DNA from: Anaeramoeba ignava
Lineage: Eukaryota; Metamonada; Anaeramoebidae
Length of the DNA: 64,000 nucleotides
Assembly (NCBI GenBank): GCA_028826165.1
Contig: JAPDFW010000033.1
Span: forward strand, 186,001-250,000
Direction of reading: 5' to 3'
The notes beneath the pieces were generated by a model. That model searched no databases. It was not told where the DNA came from and saw only the letters and a program-made list of their open reading frames with translations. The translations under genes were made by a program, and so were the position numbers. Positions 1 to 11,326 of this stretch are shown here, piece after piece; the first letter of the stretch is position 1; every line of letters begins with the position of its first letter.

Positions 1-300
1 TATAAATATAAATATAAATATAAATATAAATATAAATATAAATATAAATATAAATATAAATATAAATATAAATATAAATATAAATATAAATATAAAATAA
101 AATATAAATATGAAATATAAATATAAATATAAATATAAATATAAATATAAATATAAATATAAATATAAATATAAAATATAAATATAAATATAATTATAAA
201 TATAAATATAATTATAAATATAAATATAAATATAAATATAATTATAAATATAAATATAAATATAAATATATATATAAATATAAATATAAATATATTTATT
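1..300. repeat. (TATAAA)n simple repeat
   Basis: Nearly pure six-base TATAAA array with a few TATAAT and TATAAAATA variants. It directly precedes the TTTTCAG acceptor of the first visible aminotransferase exon, so it is probably the end of an intron. It does not resemble a telomere repeat. Confidence 0.9.
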
Positions 301-335
301 TATTAATTTTTTTTGACAAAAAAAGACATTTTCAG

Positions 336-3300
336 TCAAAGATCTCTTTCATAAATCAGGACATCCACGAAAAATTAATTTATCAATTGGGGCTGTTGTT
401 GATGAACATGAAAAACCAATTGTTCTTCAAGTTGTGAGAGAAGTAAATTATATTACAAAACTCCAAAATAGAATTCAAAAATAAAATTCAAAAATAATTC
501 AAAAATAAAATTCAAAAATAAAATTCAAAAACAAAATTCAAAAATAAAATTCAAAAATCAAAATTTAGGTTGAAAGAGATATTTCTGGAAGAAAAGATAT
601 TAGCAAATCATATCTTTCAATTGATGGTTCATTAGCATTTTATAAAGAAGCAGAACAATTAATATTAAAAACAGATAATGAAGCAATTAAAGAAGGAAAA
701 GTATGTACAGTACAAACATTAAGTGGAACATCTGCTTTAAGAGTTACTGCTGAATTTATTCATTCAGAATTTCCTGATAAAAGCATTTATATGTCTGAAC
801 AAATTTGGAGTTTGTTTTAATCAATATATTTTTTATTCAATATTTTTTATTCAATATTTTTTAATCAATATTTTTTATTCAATATGTTTTATTCAATATT
901 TTTTAATCAATATTTTTTATTCAATATTTTTTATTCAATATTTTTTATTCAATATTTTTTATTCAATATTTTTTAATCAAAATGTTTTATTCAAAATTTT
1001 TTAATCAATATTTTTTAATCAATATTTTTTATTCAAAATTTTTTATTCAAAATATTTTATTCAATATTTTTTAATCAAAATTTTTTAATCAATATTTTTT
1101 AATCAAAATGTTTTATTCAATATTTTTTAATCAAAATGTTTTATTCAATATTTTTTAATCAATATTTTTTAATCAATATTTTTTATTTAATATTTTTTAA
1201 TCTATATTTTTTATTCAATATTTTTTAATCAATATTTTTTAATCAATATTTTTTATTCAAAATGTTTTATTCAAAATGTTTTAATCAAAATGTTTTATTC
1301 AAAATGTTTTATTCAATATTTTTTATTCAAAATGTTTTATTCAAAATTTTTTATTCAATATTTTTTAATCAAAATTTTTTCTTTAATTTGAAATTATATA
1401 AAAAAATAGCAAATTGCGTTCATATTTTTGAACATTCAGGTGTTCCTATCAAATATTTTAGATATCTCAAAGATCCTATTACACTTGATTTCCCTGCAAT
1501 GTGTGAAGATCTTGAAGTAAAAATATAGAAACTTAGAAAAAATTTAATAATAAAAATTTAAATTTGAAATTTATTTAAAATTAATAGAAAGTAGAAGAAG
1601 GTTCATTTGTTCTTCTTCAAACACCATCGCATAATCCAACAGGACTTAATTTATCAAATGAACAATGGGTCCATTTAGCTGATTTATTTATTGTATAAAT
1701 TAATTCAATTAAAAATTATTCATTTAAATTATTCAATTAAATTATTTCAAATAAATTATTCAATTAAATTATTCATTTAAAAATTATTCATTTAAAAATT
1801 ATTCATTTAAAAATTATTCAATTAAAAATTATTTCAATTAAAAATTGTTTCAATATAAATTATTCATTTAAAAATTATTTCAATTAAAAATTATTTAAAT
1901 TAAAAATTATTTCAAATAAATTATTTCAAATAAATTATTTCAATTAAATTATTTCAATTAAAAATTATTTCAAATAAAATTAATTCAAATAAAAAATTAT
2001 TTCAAATAAATTTATTCAAATAAATTATTCAATTAAAAATTATTTCAATTAAAAATTACAGAAAAAAAAATTGATTCCTGTTTTTGATTGTAAACTTCTT
2101 GGTGTTGTTTCGGGTGATCTTGATTTAGATGCTTTTGCACCACGACATTTTGTTGAAAAAGGAATTAATTCATTTATAATTCAATCTTTTTCTGAAAATA
2201 TGACACTTTATGCAGAAAGAATTGGAGCTTTATCTGTTATTGCAAGTACAAAAACAGAAGCACAAAATATTCGTACTCATTTAAAAGCTATTATTAGAGC
2301 AATGTATTCAAATCCACCTTCTCATGGTGCATTATTAGTTTCTACTATTTTGAGAAATGATTATCTAACAAGAAGATGGTGAGTTAATTCAAATTAAAAT
2401 TTATTCAAATTAAAATTAATTCAAATTAAAATTAATTTAAATTAAAATTTATTCAAATTAAAATTTATTCAAATTAAAATTAATTCAAATTAAAATTAAT
2501 TTAAAATTAAAATTAATTCAAATTAAAATTTATTCAAATTAAAATTTATTCAAATTAAAATTTATTCAAATTAAAATTTATTCAAATTAAAATTTATTCA
2601 AATTAAAATTTATTCAAATTAAAATTTATTCAAATTAAAATTAATTCAAATTAAAATTAATTCAAATTAAAATTAATTCAAATTAAAATTAATTCAAATT
2701 AAAATTAATTCAAATTAAAATTAATTCAAATTAAAATTTATTCAAATTAAAAATTTATTCAAATTAAAATTTATTCAAATTAAAATTTATTCAAATTAAA
2801 ATTAATTCAAATTAAAATTAATTCAAATTAAAATTAATTCAAATTAAAAATTAATTTCAAATTAAAATTAATTCAAATTAATTCAAATTAAAATTAATTC
2901 AAATTAAAATTAATTCAAATTAAAATTTATTCAAATTAAAATTAATTCAAATTAAAATTAATTCAATTAAATTACTCAAATTAAAATTTATTTAAATTAA
3001 AAATTAATTAAAATTAAAAATAATTCAAAAAATGGCCGAAAGAACACAAAAAATGAGAGAATTACTTTATAAAGACTTAATAAAATCTAAAACACCAGGA
3101 GATTGGGAACCACTCAAAGTTCAAAAAGGATTATTTTCTTATTTATCATTAAAAAAAGAACAAATCAAAGAATTAAGAGAAAAATATGGATTATTTTTAA
3201 GTGATGATGGACGTATTTGCATGTCTGCTATTAATAACTCAAATGTTAACTATATAGTTTATGCTTTAGGATGTGTTATTACTGGTGAAAAAAATCATAA

Positions 3301-3388
3301 TGGAATGAATGAAGAAGAATTGATGAAAAAACCTGATGTTAATAAAGAGGATGAAGATGAAGATGATGAAAATTCAAATTTAAATTAA
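336..3388 (+). CDS. Aspartate aminotransferase-like protein, 5' partial, catalytic lysine lost
   Basis: Class I PLP-dependent aminotransferase, the family that moves an amino group between aspartate and 2-oxoglutarate. Exons seen: 336-442, 569-809, 1410-1516, 1588-1692, 2062-2378 and 3032-3388; the first exon(s) lie off the left edge. Family landmarks in order (pig cytosolic numbering) are TLSGTSALR, the Trp140 region (IWTNCVHIFEHSG, formed across a splice), Asn194 in SHNPTG, Asp222 in VFDCKLLG, Arg266 in LYAERIG, Arg292 in IIRAMYSNPP and Arg386 in GRICMSAIN. The site that holds Lys258 in SFSKN reads SFSEN (codon GAA), and Tyr225 is Leu, so normal PLP chemistry is not expected. The last intron (2379-3031) has a GT donor but no AG before the final exon. 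The C-terminus is an added Glu/Asp tail. It is either a substrate-binding pseudoenzyme or a decaying gene. The family call is certain; activity is not. Confidence 0.85.
810..1409 (+). repeat. Aminotransferase intron made of a 14-base repeat
   Basis: The intron runs from a GTTTGT donor to an AATAG acceptor and is filled with TTTTTTATTCAATA units, with AATC/ATTC and CAATA/CAAAATG variants. Splicing it out joins the two halves of IWTNCVHIF, which confirms the boundaries. A short open stretch inside it is repeat translation only. Confidence 0.85.
1693..2061 (+). repeat. Aminotransferase intron of ATTTCAATTAAAA-type repeats
   Basis: Intron with a GTATAA donor and a TTACAG acceptor. It consists of variable ATTCAATTAAAA/ATTTCAAATAAA units. 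Nothing else is visible in it. Confidence 0.8.
2379..3031 (+). repeat. Repeat-filled intron with donor but no AG acceptor
   Basis: After a good GTGAGT donor the sequence is a 16-base repeat (ATTCAAATTAAAATTA). I find no AG dinucleotide from 2385 to the resumption of coding at 3032 (MAERTQKMREL). The first AG is at 3040-3041, inside the coding sequence; using it would give an immediate TGA. Retaining the intron would end the protein at the TGA within the donor. Confidence 0.8.
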
Positions 3389-3819
3389 TCTAAATTAAAT
3401 TTCTTTTCTTTTCTTTTCTTTTCAACATTTTTCTCACAACAAGACAATTTTTCTTTTTCTTTTTCTTTTTCTTTTTCTTTTTCTTTTTCTTTTTCTTTTT
3501 GTTTTCCTTTTTCTTTTTCTTTTTTTGTTTTCCTTTTTCTTTTTCTTTTTTTGTTTTCCAAAAAAAACATTCATCTCTTTTGCTTTTTTTTGGATCAAAA
3601 GATCTTCTTTTGCTTTTTGGTTTTTTTATTTCAATTAAAATCAGTTTTTTTTTTTTAAAATAATAATAGAACAATTTTCAAACAAAAAACAAAGAAAAAA
3701 ATAATAATAATAAAAAAAATAATAATAATAATAAAATGAAGATTGTTTCTTTAAAAAAAATAATCAATTTGTTTTGAAAAGTAAAGAAAAAGAAAAATAA
3801 AATTTCAAATTAAAAATTT
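3389..3819. repeat. Convergent intergenic spacer with CTTTTT tract
   Basis: Spacer between the converging 3' ends of the aminotransferase and the finger-protein gene. About 3440-3560 is a pyrimidine tract of CTTTTT units, followed by poly-T and AATAAT runs. No gene is visible; the Lys-rich open frames on the minus strand are translations of this tract. Confidence 0.75.
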
Positions 3820-6800
3820 TCAATGAAATAATTTTAAATGATTCTCCATTTCAATAAAAGAAATTGTACTAAAATTGCATTGATTATATTTGCAAAATAA
3901 ACGATTTTGATTTATATGATTTTGAGAGAAATTTTGAGGATGAGGATTAGAATGGAAATGAGATTGTTGATCATTTTGATTTATAAAATAATTTTGACTT
4001 GTTTCAAAAAAAGTTTGAAAATGATTTGAATTTTTTGAAGGAATTGGTTCAAACAAAGAAAATTGAGAAGATTCCAAAAGTTTCATTACATATTCACTTT
4101 TAATTGGTGATCTAGAACAATGAGAACAATGAGTATTTCTACATTTTCTAAAACAAAGGAAATTTTCTTTCATTTCGACATGTTGAAAAAAGAACAAAAA
4201 TTCTTGTTTAATTTTAAGTAATATTTGGTTATTTTCAATTTGATTAGGTTGAGATGATAAGAATAAATTAATAATATCAGTATCTGTTTGATTTTCATTT
4301 TGATTTTGATTTTCATTTTCATTTTCATTTTGATTTTGATTTAAATTTTGATTTTCATTTTCATTTTCATTTAAATTTTGATTTTCATTTTAAATTTTGA
4401 TTAAAATTTTCATTTTGATTTTCATTTAAATTTGGATTAAAATTTCCATTTATATTTCCATTTAAATTTGAATTAATATTTCCATTTAAATTTGAATTAC
4501 ATTTTTCTTCATATTTCTTTTTGGTTTTGTTTCGACTCTGCATTTTTTGTTCGAGTCGTTTTGAATCGCAACATGAAACTTTAAATATCCCAAATTTTAT
4601 ATTATTCCATCTTTCCTTAATAATTGACAAAGCATTTTTAAACACAATCTCATTTTTGCGTTGAAGTTGCAAATGAGAAATCAATTGTTTTGAAGGAGGA
4701 ATTGTTTCATTTGGCAAACAAGCAGAAAGCATGACATCATCCAGTCGAGAAAACAGTTGCTTCTCAACTTTCTCACGCATATTAATTTGCGATTCATTCA
4801 TATCTGGATTACCAAAATTTTGGATTATATCTTTGACTTCACTTTCATTTGAAAATCCATTTGAATTTTTTAAATTGCTTTCATTTGAAAATGTATTTGA
4901 ATTTTTTAAATTGCTTTCATTTGAAAATGTATTTGAATTTTTTAAATTACTTTCATTTGAAAATCCATTTAAATTTTTTAAATTGCTTTCATTTAAAAAT
5001 CCATTTGAATTTTTTAAATTGCTTTCATTTGAAAATGTATTTGAATTTTTAAATTCACTTTCATTTGGAAATGTATTTGAATTTTTTAAATCACTTGGTT
5101 TTATAGAAAATTTAGAAGAATAACACGCAATAAAAAGAGCATCTAAATCAAGATCTCGCCAAACACGACCAAATCTAAGTAGTGCAGAAAGTGATCGCGG
5201 ATCTGTATCAGGATCACCAGTTTCAACAATCAAACTTACAATTGGCGAAAGTGATTGACTGATGATGTTGAAAAGATCCGTGAACAAAAAATCTGGATTC
5301 GGGACATTTTCAAAAATCCCACGTACAAGAATATCCACATTAGCTTTTTGTGCTCCTGAATAGTGAACCCGACCGATACTGTCGGAAAATAGTTTGATGT
5401 TTTCAGGATCTTCATTTTCGTCAAATTTCCACTCGATAAATCCAGATGATATCACAGAATATCCGGGAACTATTATTGCTTTTCTTTCCTTTTTATCCAT
5501 AAATAATTTTCTTCTAATCCAGCATTCTGATGCCCAGTATTTTTCTGGTTCATCAAGAAAGGAGACAAAGTTTTTTTGATTTTGGGATTTGTTGAATGAT
5601 AACCCATTTATTTCTGGTAATTTTGATGTGAATAAGTTGTGGAGATCCATCATTGGAAGCCATCCGAATGAGAGTAAAAGTGCACTTGAGCGAAATCGAC
5701 TTGTGAATTCAATGATGTTTTGTATTCTTGTGTGTGAAATGTAATTTTCAGAATAATTTCTAGAATTCGATCCAAATGGATCATCAACGAATTCGTGTGC
5801 TATATGGTTTTTTAATATTTGTTTGTTTTCTTTTTTTTTCTTGCGAGTTTTTTGGATATCATTTAAATTTTCATTTTCTATATTTTCTATATTTTCTATA
5901 TTTTCTATATTTTCTATATTTTCTATTGTTTCCAAATATTGGAAATGATGACAGACATTATTTGGCGAAAGAAATAAGTTTGCTAAATCAGCATTAAGTT
6001 CCCACCATTTGAGAATTTTGAGCTGAGTTTCTTTGCGGATAAATTCGAGAATTTCCTTCTCCACTTTACTGAATTGAGAAAGAAAAGCCTCGTGAATAAT
6101 TTGGTTTATCATTTGGGTTTTTTTTTGTGGGGAATTTATGTTGTTTGATTGGGATGATACTATTGAATGGAAATTTGGGAAATACCAATTTGTTTCAAAC
6201 ATTTGAGAATTGTTTGGATTGCTTCTTTTTGATTTTGAATTTGGTTTGAAAACTGATGGATTCATTTCGAAATTGTTCTGCATTTGAAGTTGATATATTT
6301 TCAGAAAATCATTTTTCACATGATCAGCTGATTCTATTAAACGCGAGAAAATGCTGCGCAAAAATTGCGTTTTGTGGATATTGATAAACATTGTACAGCA
6401 TGCCATATGGACAACAAGTATTGGACATAAAGAGAGGATTTGTAATTCAAAAAAGGGATATAAATCCGGTGTAATTTTGTATTTCTGCAGAAATTCATTT
6501 GGATCACGAAATTTGCTTCGCTTCATTTCGCGCACAAAATCTTTCAACTTCGAAAGATTCAATGGAAACGTTTCCATCCCACAATTGATAGCGCGAATTA
6601 GAGTTTCCTCTGTTTTGTCCCAAAAACTAAAAGTAAGACATGCAAATGTGATGTTTTCCGTTTCTGTGTCAAGCATAAACGGCGAATCAAATTGGTTTTC
6701 ACAACAATGAGTATGCTGATTTTTTGCTGAGTAAAATTGATTTACAGAATCAGAAAGTGTTGAATTAGTATTGCAGTAACAATCCTCAATTTCGGGAAGA

Positions 6801-7975
6801 AGATCATCAAGTAAAATGGGTTTTTCCAAAATTTTCTCGTTTGGATTGTCGTGAACGGAGTGATGGGAATCAATTTCATTGACTAAGGGATTGGGTGGGA
6901 ACGGTTCATATCCCGTGCTATCTGTGTTTGTAAAATTTGCAGGATTGATTTTCGTATTCAAATTGGAATATTCCGTTTTTTTTTGTTCCTGTTTTTCAAA
7001 TTCCCCTCCATTTATATTCTGTTTTATCAATGTTTCTTGAATGCGAGTATCGTTTTCGGGAAAATTAATGTTCAATTCCGCTAGTGATTTTCTTGGAATA
7101 TTCTCCTTTTGTTTTAGATAATTTAAATTATTTAAATGATTTCTTTGCTCTTTTTCTTTCCGCTTTTTTCGTGAATTATCAACTCGAGAATTACTAAAAA
7201 CATCAATATTTGCAGATTTTGCACCTTGTTTTCGTGAGTTCTTCACTTGATGCTTTGGATCCGTTGGCGGATTGTTTCTTTTGCGATAAACTCTTTTTCT
7301 CAGTCTTTTTTTAGCTGTCAATAAAATTGCATTTGAATTTTTAAAAATTTTGTTTAATTTTCGTTCGGAAAGTTTGACATTTGATAAATTTTGAGAATCG
7401 GATAAATTATGTGATAAAGAACTGGCAATTTCAATCAAAGCGTTTTTGATTTCGGGTTCGTTCGCATCAACTGCATCAAGACTTTGCGATAAAATGGTCT
7501 TTTTCTGAGGAGCTCTGCGCAGTCCTTCTTCATATTCTCTGCGCAAATTACTATAATCATTCCAATTTTTTGCAAGTAATTCAAGATGATGGCTGAGTTT
7601 CTTGTTTGTAATCATTTCTGGTGTAATTTGTTGATTTGGTGTGAAATATTCAAATAATTCCTGGAAATTTTCTTCTTTCGATTTCTTTTGTCCGTTGGAT
7701 TCGATTTTTTTTGATTTATTTTCTGTTTTTACAACAGAAATTTCTTTTTCTTCTTCTATTTTAGCTTTATTTATCATTTTCTCCATTTCTTCTTTTGTGT
7801 ATTTCTCTACAAATTCTTGATTGTTTTTAACTTTTTTCCATTTCTTTTGTGCTTTATTGAAAATTTCTTCTTTTGTACCTTTTTTATGATTTTTTGAAAA
7901 ATAACTGTTTATAAAAATTTCATATTGATTTCTTGGATTTTGATAAATTGATTTTGGAGTTTTTTTCTTTTGCAT
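3820..7975 (-). CDS. Large unknown protein with C-terminal C2H2-like finger, one frameshift
   Basis: One reading frame runs from ATG at 7975 to a TGA at 4385 (1,196 codons). A run of four A's where three are expected, inside an Asn/Gln/Glu repeat near 4390, shifts the frame. The other frame then continues without a stop to 3820, adding about 185 residues. The N-terminal 50 residues are basic and faintly HMG-box-like (YEIFINSYF, KKWKKVK); this is weak. The middle has hydrophobic conserved-looking segments that I do not recognise (WYFPNFHSIV, LLLSFGWLPMMDL, RFGRVWRDLDLDAL), a NIE repeat, and seven tandem 12-residue NSNTFSNESNLK units. The tail has a Cys cluster (CFRKCRNTHCSHC) and a candidate C2H2 finger with spacing C-x4-C-x12-H-x4-H at the extreme C-terminus. 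A nuclear, nucleic-acid-binding role is inference only. It is divergent with the PRP4 gene across about 150 bases. Confidence 0.7.
4845..5094 (-). repeat. 36-base coding minisatellite, about seven copies
   Basis: Tandem 36-base units encode NSNTFSNESNLK with T/G and N/K variation inside the large finger-protein gene. The unit length is a multiple of three, so copy-number change keeps the frame. Confidence 0.85.
5876..5930 (-). repeat. 9-base coding repeat (NIE)n
   Basis: About six copies of ATTTTCTAT on the plus strand encode NIENIENIE in the large finger-protein gene. The 9-base unit keeps the frame. Confidence 0.8.
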
Positions 7976-8016
7976 AAGAAAGTGAAAAAAAAAAAAAAAA
8001 ATTTTATATTTATAAA

Positions 8017-8034
8017 AGAAAAAAAATGAAAAAT
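8017..8034 (-). promoter_or_regulatory. Candidate promoter motif, finger-protein gene
   Basis: In the transcribed direction this reads TTTTTCATTTTTT, 42-60 bases before the ATG. It belongs to the motif shared by most genes here. Confidence 0.35.
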
Positions 8035-8086
8035 CAAAATTAAAAAAAATAAAAAAAATTAAAAAAATAAAAAAATTACTAATTAT

Positions 8087-8110
8087 TTTTTTTTCATTTT
8101 TTTTTTCAAT
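8087..8110 (+). promoter_or_regulatory. Candidate promoter motif, PRP4 kinase gene
   Basis: T-rich block containing TTTTTTTTCATTTTTTTT, ending about 14 bases before the ATG. It sits in a 148-base divergent promoter shared with the finger-protein gene. Confidence 0.4.
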
Positions 8111-8123
8111 TAATAAAAAAAAA

Positions 8124-10957
8124 ATGAGTAATAAAGAAATTTACGTTAATTTTGAAGAATTAGAAGATGGAGAAATTCCTCCATTTTTAATTAAAAAAAT
8201 TGAAAAAGATAATTTAAATTCAAAACAAGAAGATAATTTTAATTTAAAACAAGAAAAAATTTTAATTTAAAACAGGAAAAAAAAGAAACTAGACAAAAAA
8301 ATACTCATAGAGAAAGCTTAAAACACTCAAATCATAATAGAAATCATGATCACAAACACTTACATAAAGAAAAAATTTCACCTAATCATTCTAAATCTTT
8401 TCCAAGAAGAGATAAATCAAAATCACAAAGAAAAAATGAAAATAAACATGAAAATAAAAAACATGAAGAAACAATGAAAATAAAAAACATAAACATGAAA
8501 ACAATGAAAAATATGAAGATAAAAAACATAAACATGAAAAATATGAAAATAAAAAGCATAAACATGAAAACCGTGAAAAAAATGAAAATAAAAAACATAA
8601 ACATGAAAACCATGAAAAAACTCATTCTTCTTCAAGAAACTCTAATAAATTATCACAAAAAAATACAAGAAAAAGTTCCCATAAAAATCATACCGATGAT
8701 AAACATATTGAAACCGTTGAAGATAAACTTCTCAAAATCATGTCTTTAGAAAATGAGGATGAAATCATTGAAAAAGAAAGAAATGAACGGAAAAAAAGAC
8801 TTCGAAAATTAAAAGAAGTATTAAATAAAAAAGAAGAAAACATAGAAAATCGTATACATAATAATAATTATAATGGTAATATTGTTTATACGAATAATAC
8901 AGATAATGACATTGATAGGAGTAACGAAAAGAAGGAGATCCAATTAAAGCAAAGATATGGGTATGAAAATAAGGATGAAAACGTTAATGCCAATCAAAGT
9001 CAAAATTACAATGAAAAACAAAAACATAACCAAAATTTAAATCAAAGTCAAAATTTAAATCAAAATCAAAATCAAAATTTAAATTTAAATTTAAATTTAA
9101 ATCAAAGTCAAAATTTAAATCAAAATCAAAATTTAAATTTAAATCAAAATTTAAATCAAAATCAAAATCAAAATCAAAATATTAATATTGATATTAATGT
9201 CAATCAGAGTAATAGTAACGATTCAAATGGTTTTTTGACAGATACAATTAATTCCGAAAAAAAAGATCAAAACAATCAAACAGAAATTAAAACAGAACCA
9301 ATTCTAGATATTTTTTCTGCTCCTTATAAAAAAGATAGACAAAAAAGGAAAATAAAAGTTGATATTTTCAAAGAATCTCAAAATATGTTAAATGATCCAA
9401 TAAAACGTTTACGTAGTAAAAATGAATATAATCCAAGTCTTTCTGCAAATTGGGATGATGCAGATGGATGTTATTGTAAGTTTTTTAAAATTCATTCATA
9501 AAATTAAAATTAATTTATAAATTTAAAATTAAAATTTATTTATAAAATTAAAAATAAAAATAATATTAAAATTAAAATTAATATTCATTTATAAAATTAA
9601 AATTAAAATTAAAATTAAAATTAAAATTAAAATCAAAATTAAAATTAAAATTCATTTATAAAATTAAAATTAAAATTAAAATTAAAATTAAAATTAAAAT
9701 TAAAATCAAAATTAAAATTAAAATTCATTTATAAAATTAAAATTAAAATTAAAATTAAAATTAAAATTAAAATTAAAATTAAAAATTAAAACCAAATTTA
9801 AAATTCATTTATAAAATTAAAATTAAATTTAAAATTAAAACCAAATTTAAAATTCATTTTAAAATTAAAATTAAAATTAAAATTAAAATTAAAATTAAAA
9901 TTCATTTATAAAATTCATTTATAAAATTAAAAATAAAATTCTTTAATAAATAGTACCTCAAATCAACGAAATTATCGATACTCGTTATCGAATTATCGCA
10001 ATCCAAGGAAGTGGAGTGTATTCAACAGTAGTTCGAGCGGAAAAATTAGAAGAAACACATCAAGAAGTAGCGATCAAAATACTACGAAACAAAGAAATGA
10101 TGCGACGAGCAGGATTAAAAGAAGCAGAAATACTTCAAAAACTCAAAGAAAAAGATCCAAAAAGAAAATGTCACTTTGTAGAATTATATGAACATTTTGA
10201 ATATCGAAATCACTTATGCTTAGTATTTGAGATGTTATCAATGAACTTGCGGGAATTACTTCGCAAATACGGCCGAAACACTGGGATCTGTTTAGACGCA
10301 GTGCAATATTATTCAAAGCAACTATTCATATCATTAAAGCATCTCAAGAACTGCAAAATTATTCACACTGACATTAAACCAGAAAACGTACTTGTTGACA
10401 AGTCCAAAAAAACGTTAAAATTAGCCGATTTTGGAACTGCTCGACATGCTGACGAAAATGAGATCACAGAATATCTTGCAAGCATGTTTTACCGCGCGCC
10501 CGAAGTTATAATTGGGCTCCCTTATTCATACGGTATTGATATGTGGGCTCTCGGTTGCACTCTTGCTGAACTTTATACTGGTTCAGTTGTTTTTCCTGGT
10601 AGATCTAATAATGATATGCTTAGATTGCATATGGAAACTAAAGGTCCTTTTGCTAAAAAAGTCTTGAAAAAAGCCCTTTTTGTTCCTAAGCATTTTACTC
10701 AGGATTTCCTTTTTCTTCATCAATCTTTGGATCCTATTACTAATACTCTTCTTACTAAACCTGTTGTTGTAGAACAAAATCCTCAAAGGAGTCTTTATTC
10801 TTTGTTGAAAATTGACCAAATTCCAAAATCTGATAAAGTTATGAGAAATAAACTTTTGCAGTTTAAGGATCTTTTGGAAAAGATTTTTATTTTGGATCCT
10901 TCAAAAAGAATTACAATAGAACAAGCGATTGCTCATCCTTTTTTGACTCAGAATTAA
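8124..10957 (+). CDS. PRP4 kinase (PRPF4B family), two frameshifts in the N-terminal tail
   Basis: Nuclear Ser/Thr kinase of the DYRK/CMGC group that acts on the spliceosome. Exon 1 is 8124-9475 and exon 2 is 9954-10957; the splice yields GCYLPQINEIIDTRYRI, like the family's segment before the kinase fold. Kinase motifs are VAIKILRN (ATP lysine), the PRP4-typical SMNLRELLRKYG, HTDIKPEN (catalytic loop; human PRP4 has HAD), DFGTA, MFYRAPE and YGIDMWALGCTLAELYTG. All catalytic residues are present. The N-terminus is rich in Lys-His (KHKHEN units), as in human PRP4, followed by an Asn/Gln tract and NWDDADG. The frame is broken twice in A-rich runs: a TAA at 8268, and again near 8475. Reading on either side gives a continuous family-like protein of about 780 residues. 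I suspect indels rather than loss of function. Confidence 0.88.
9476..9953 (+). repeat. PRP4 kinase intron of AAAATT hexamers
   Basis: Donor GTAAGT and acceptor AATAG. It is filled with AAAATT units on the sense strand, interrupted about seven times by TTCATTTATAAAATTA or close variants, the interspersed 16-mer that recurs in many introns of this window. Confidence 0.85.
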
Positions 10958-11326
10958 AATTATTATTAAAATTAAAATTAAAATTATTATTAAGATTATT
11001 TATAAAATTAAAATTATTATTAAAATCATAATTAATATTAAAATTAAAATTAAAATTATTATTAAAATTAAAATCAAAATTATAATTAAAATTAAAATTA
11101 AAATTAAAATTAAAATTAAAATTATTAAGATTATAATTAAAATTAAAATTAAAATTAAAATTAAAATTAAAATCATTATTAAAATTAAAATTCAAATTCA
11201 TTTATAAAATTATTATTAAGATTATTGATTAATGGATCCAATTTTTTTTCTTTTTTTTTTAAATTTAAAAAAATAAAAAAAAATTTTTTTCTTTTCTTTT
11301 TTTCATTTTTTTCATTTTTTTTTAAA
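10958..11326 (+). repeat. Intergenic AAAATT-type repeats plus promoter-like T tract
   Basis: Spacer between the PRP4 kinase and PDI genes. AAAATT/ATTATT units run to about 11225, then T-rich sequence leads into the PDI start. No gene is visible; open frames on the minus strand translate only as NFNFN. Confidence 0.8.
11299..11323 (+). promoter_or_regulatory. Candidate promoter motif, PDI gene
   Basis: Two TTTTTTCATTTTT cores end three bases before the ATG, closer than in any other gene of the window. Confidence 0.4.

Noticed and set aside
1..300. Possible telomere or chromosome end
   Set aside because: TATAAA repeats lack G-rich character and run straight into a splice acceptor, so an intron is the simpler reading.
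1262..1528. A separate 88-residue gene beginning in the TTTTTTATTCAAAATG repeat
   Set aside because: The first part is repeat translation; the last part is the aminotransferase exon 1410-1516, joined to its neighbours by splicing.
8474..8749. Separate Met/Lys/Ile-rich small protein
   Set aside because: Wrong frame of the PRP4 Lys/His-rich tail; the KHKHEN reading in the adjacent frame connects to the kinase.
10016..10957. Kinase could be another DYRK/CMGC member
   Set aside because: SMNLRELLRKYG, the HTDIKPEN loop, the Lys/His-rich N-terminus and the NWDDADG segment before the domain together point to PRP4.
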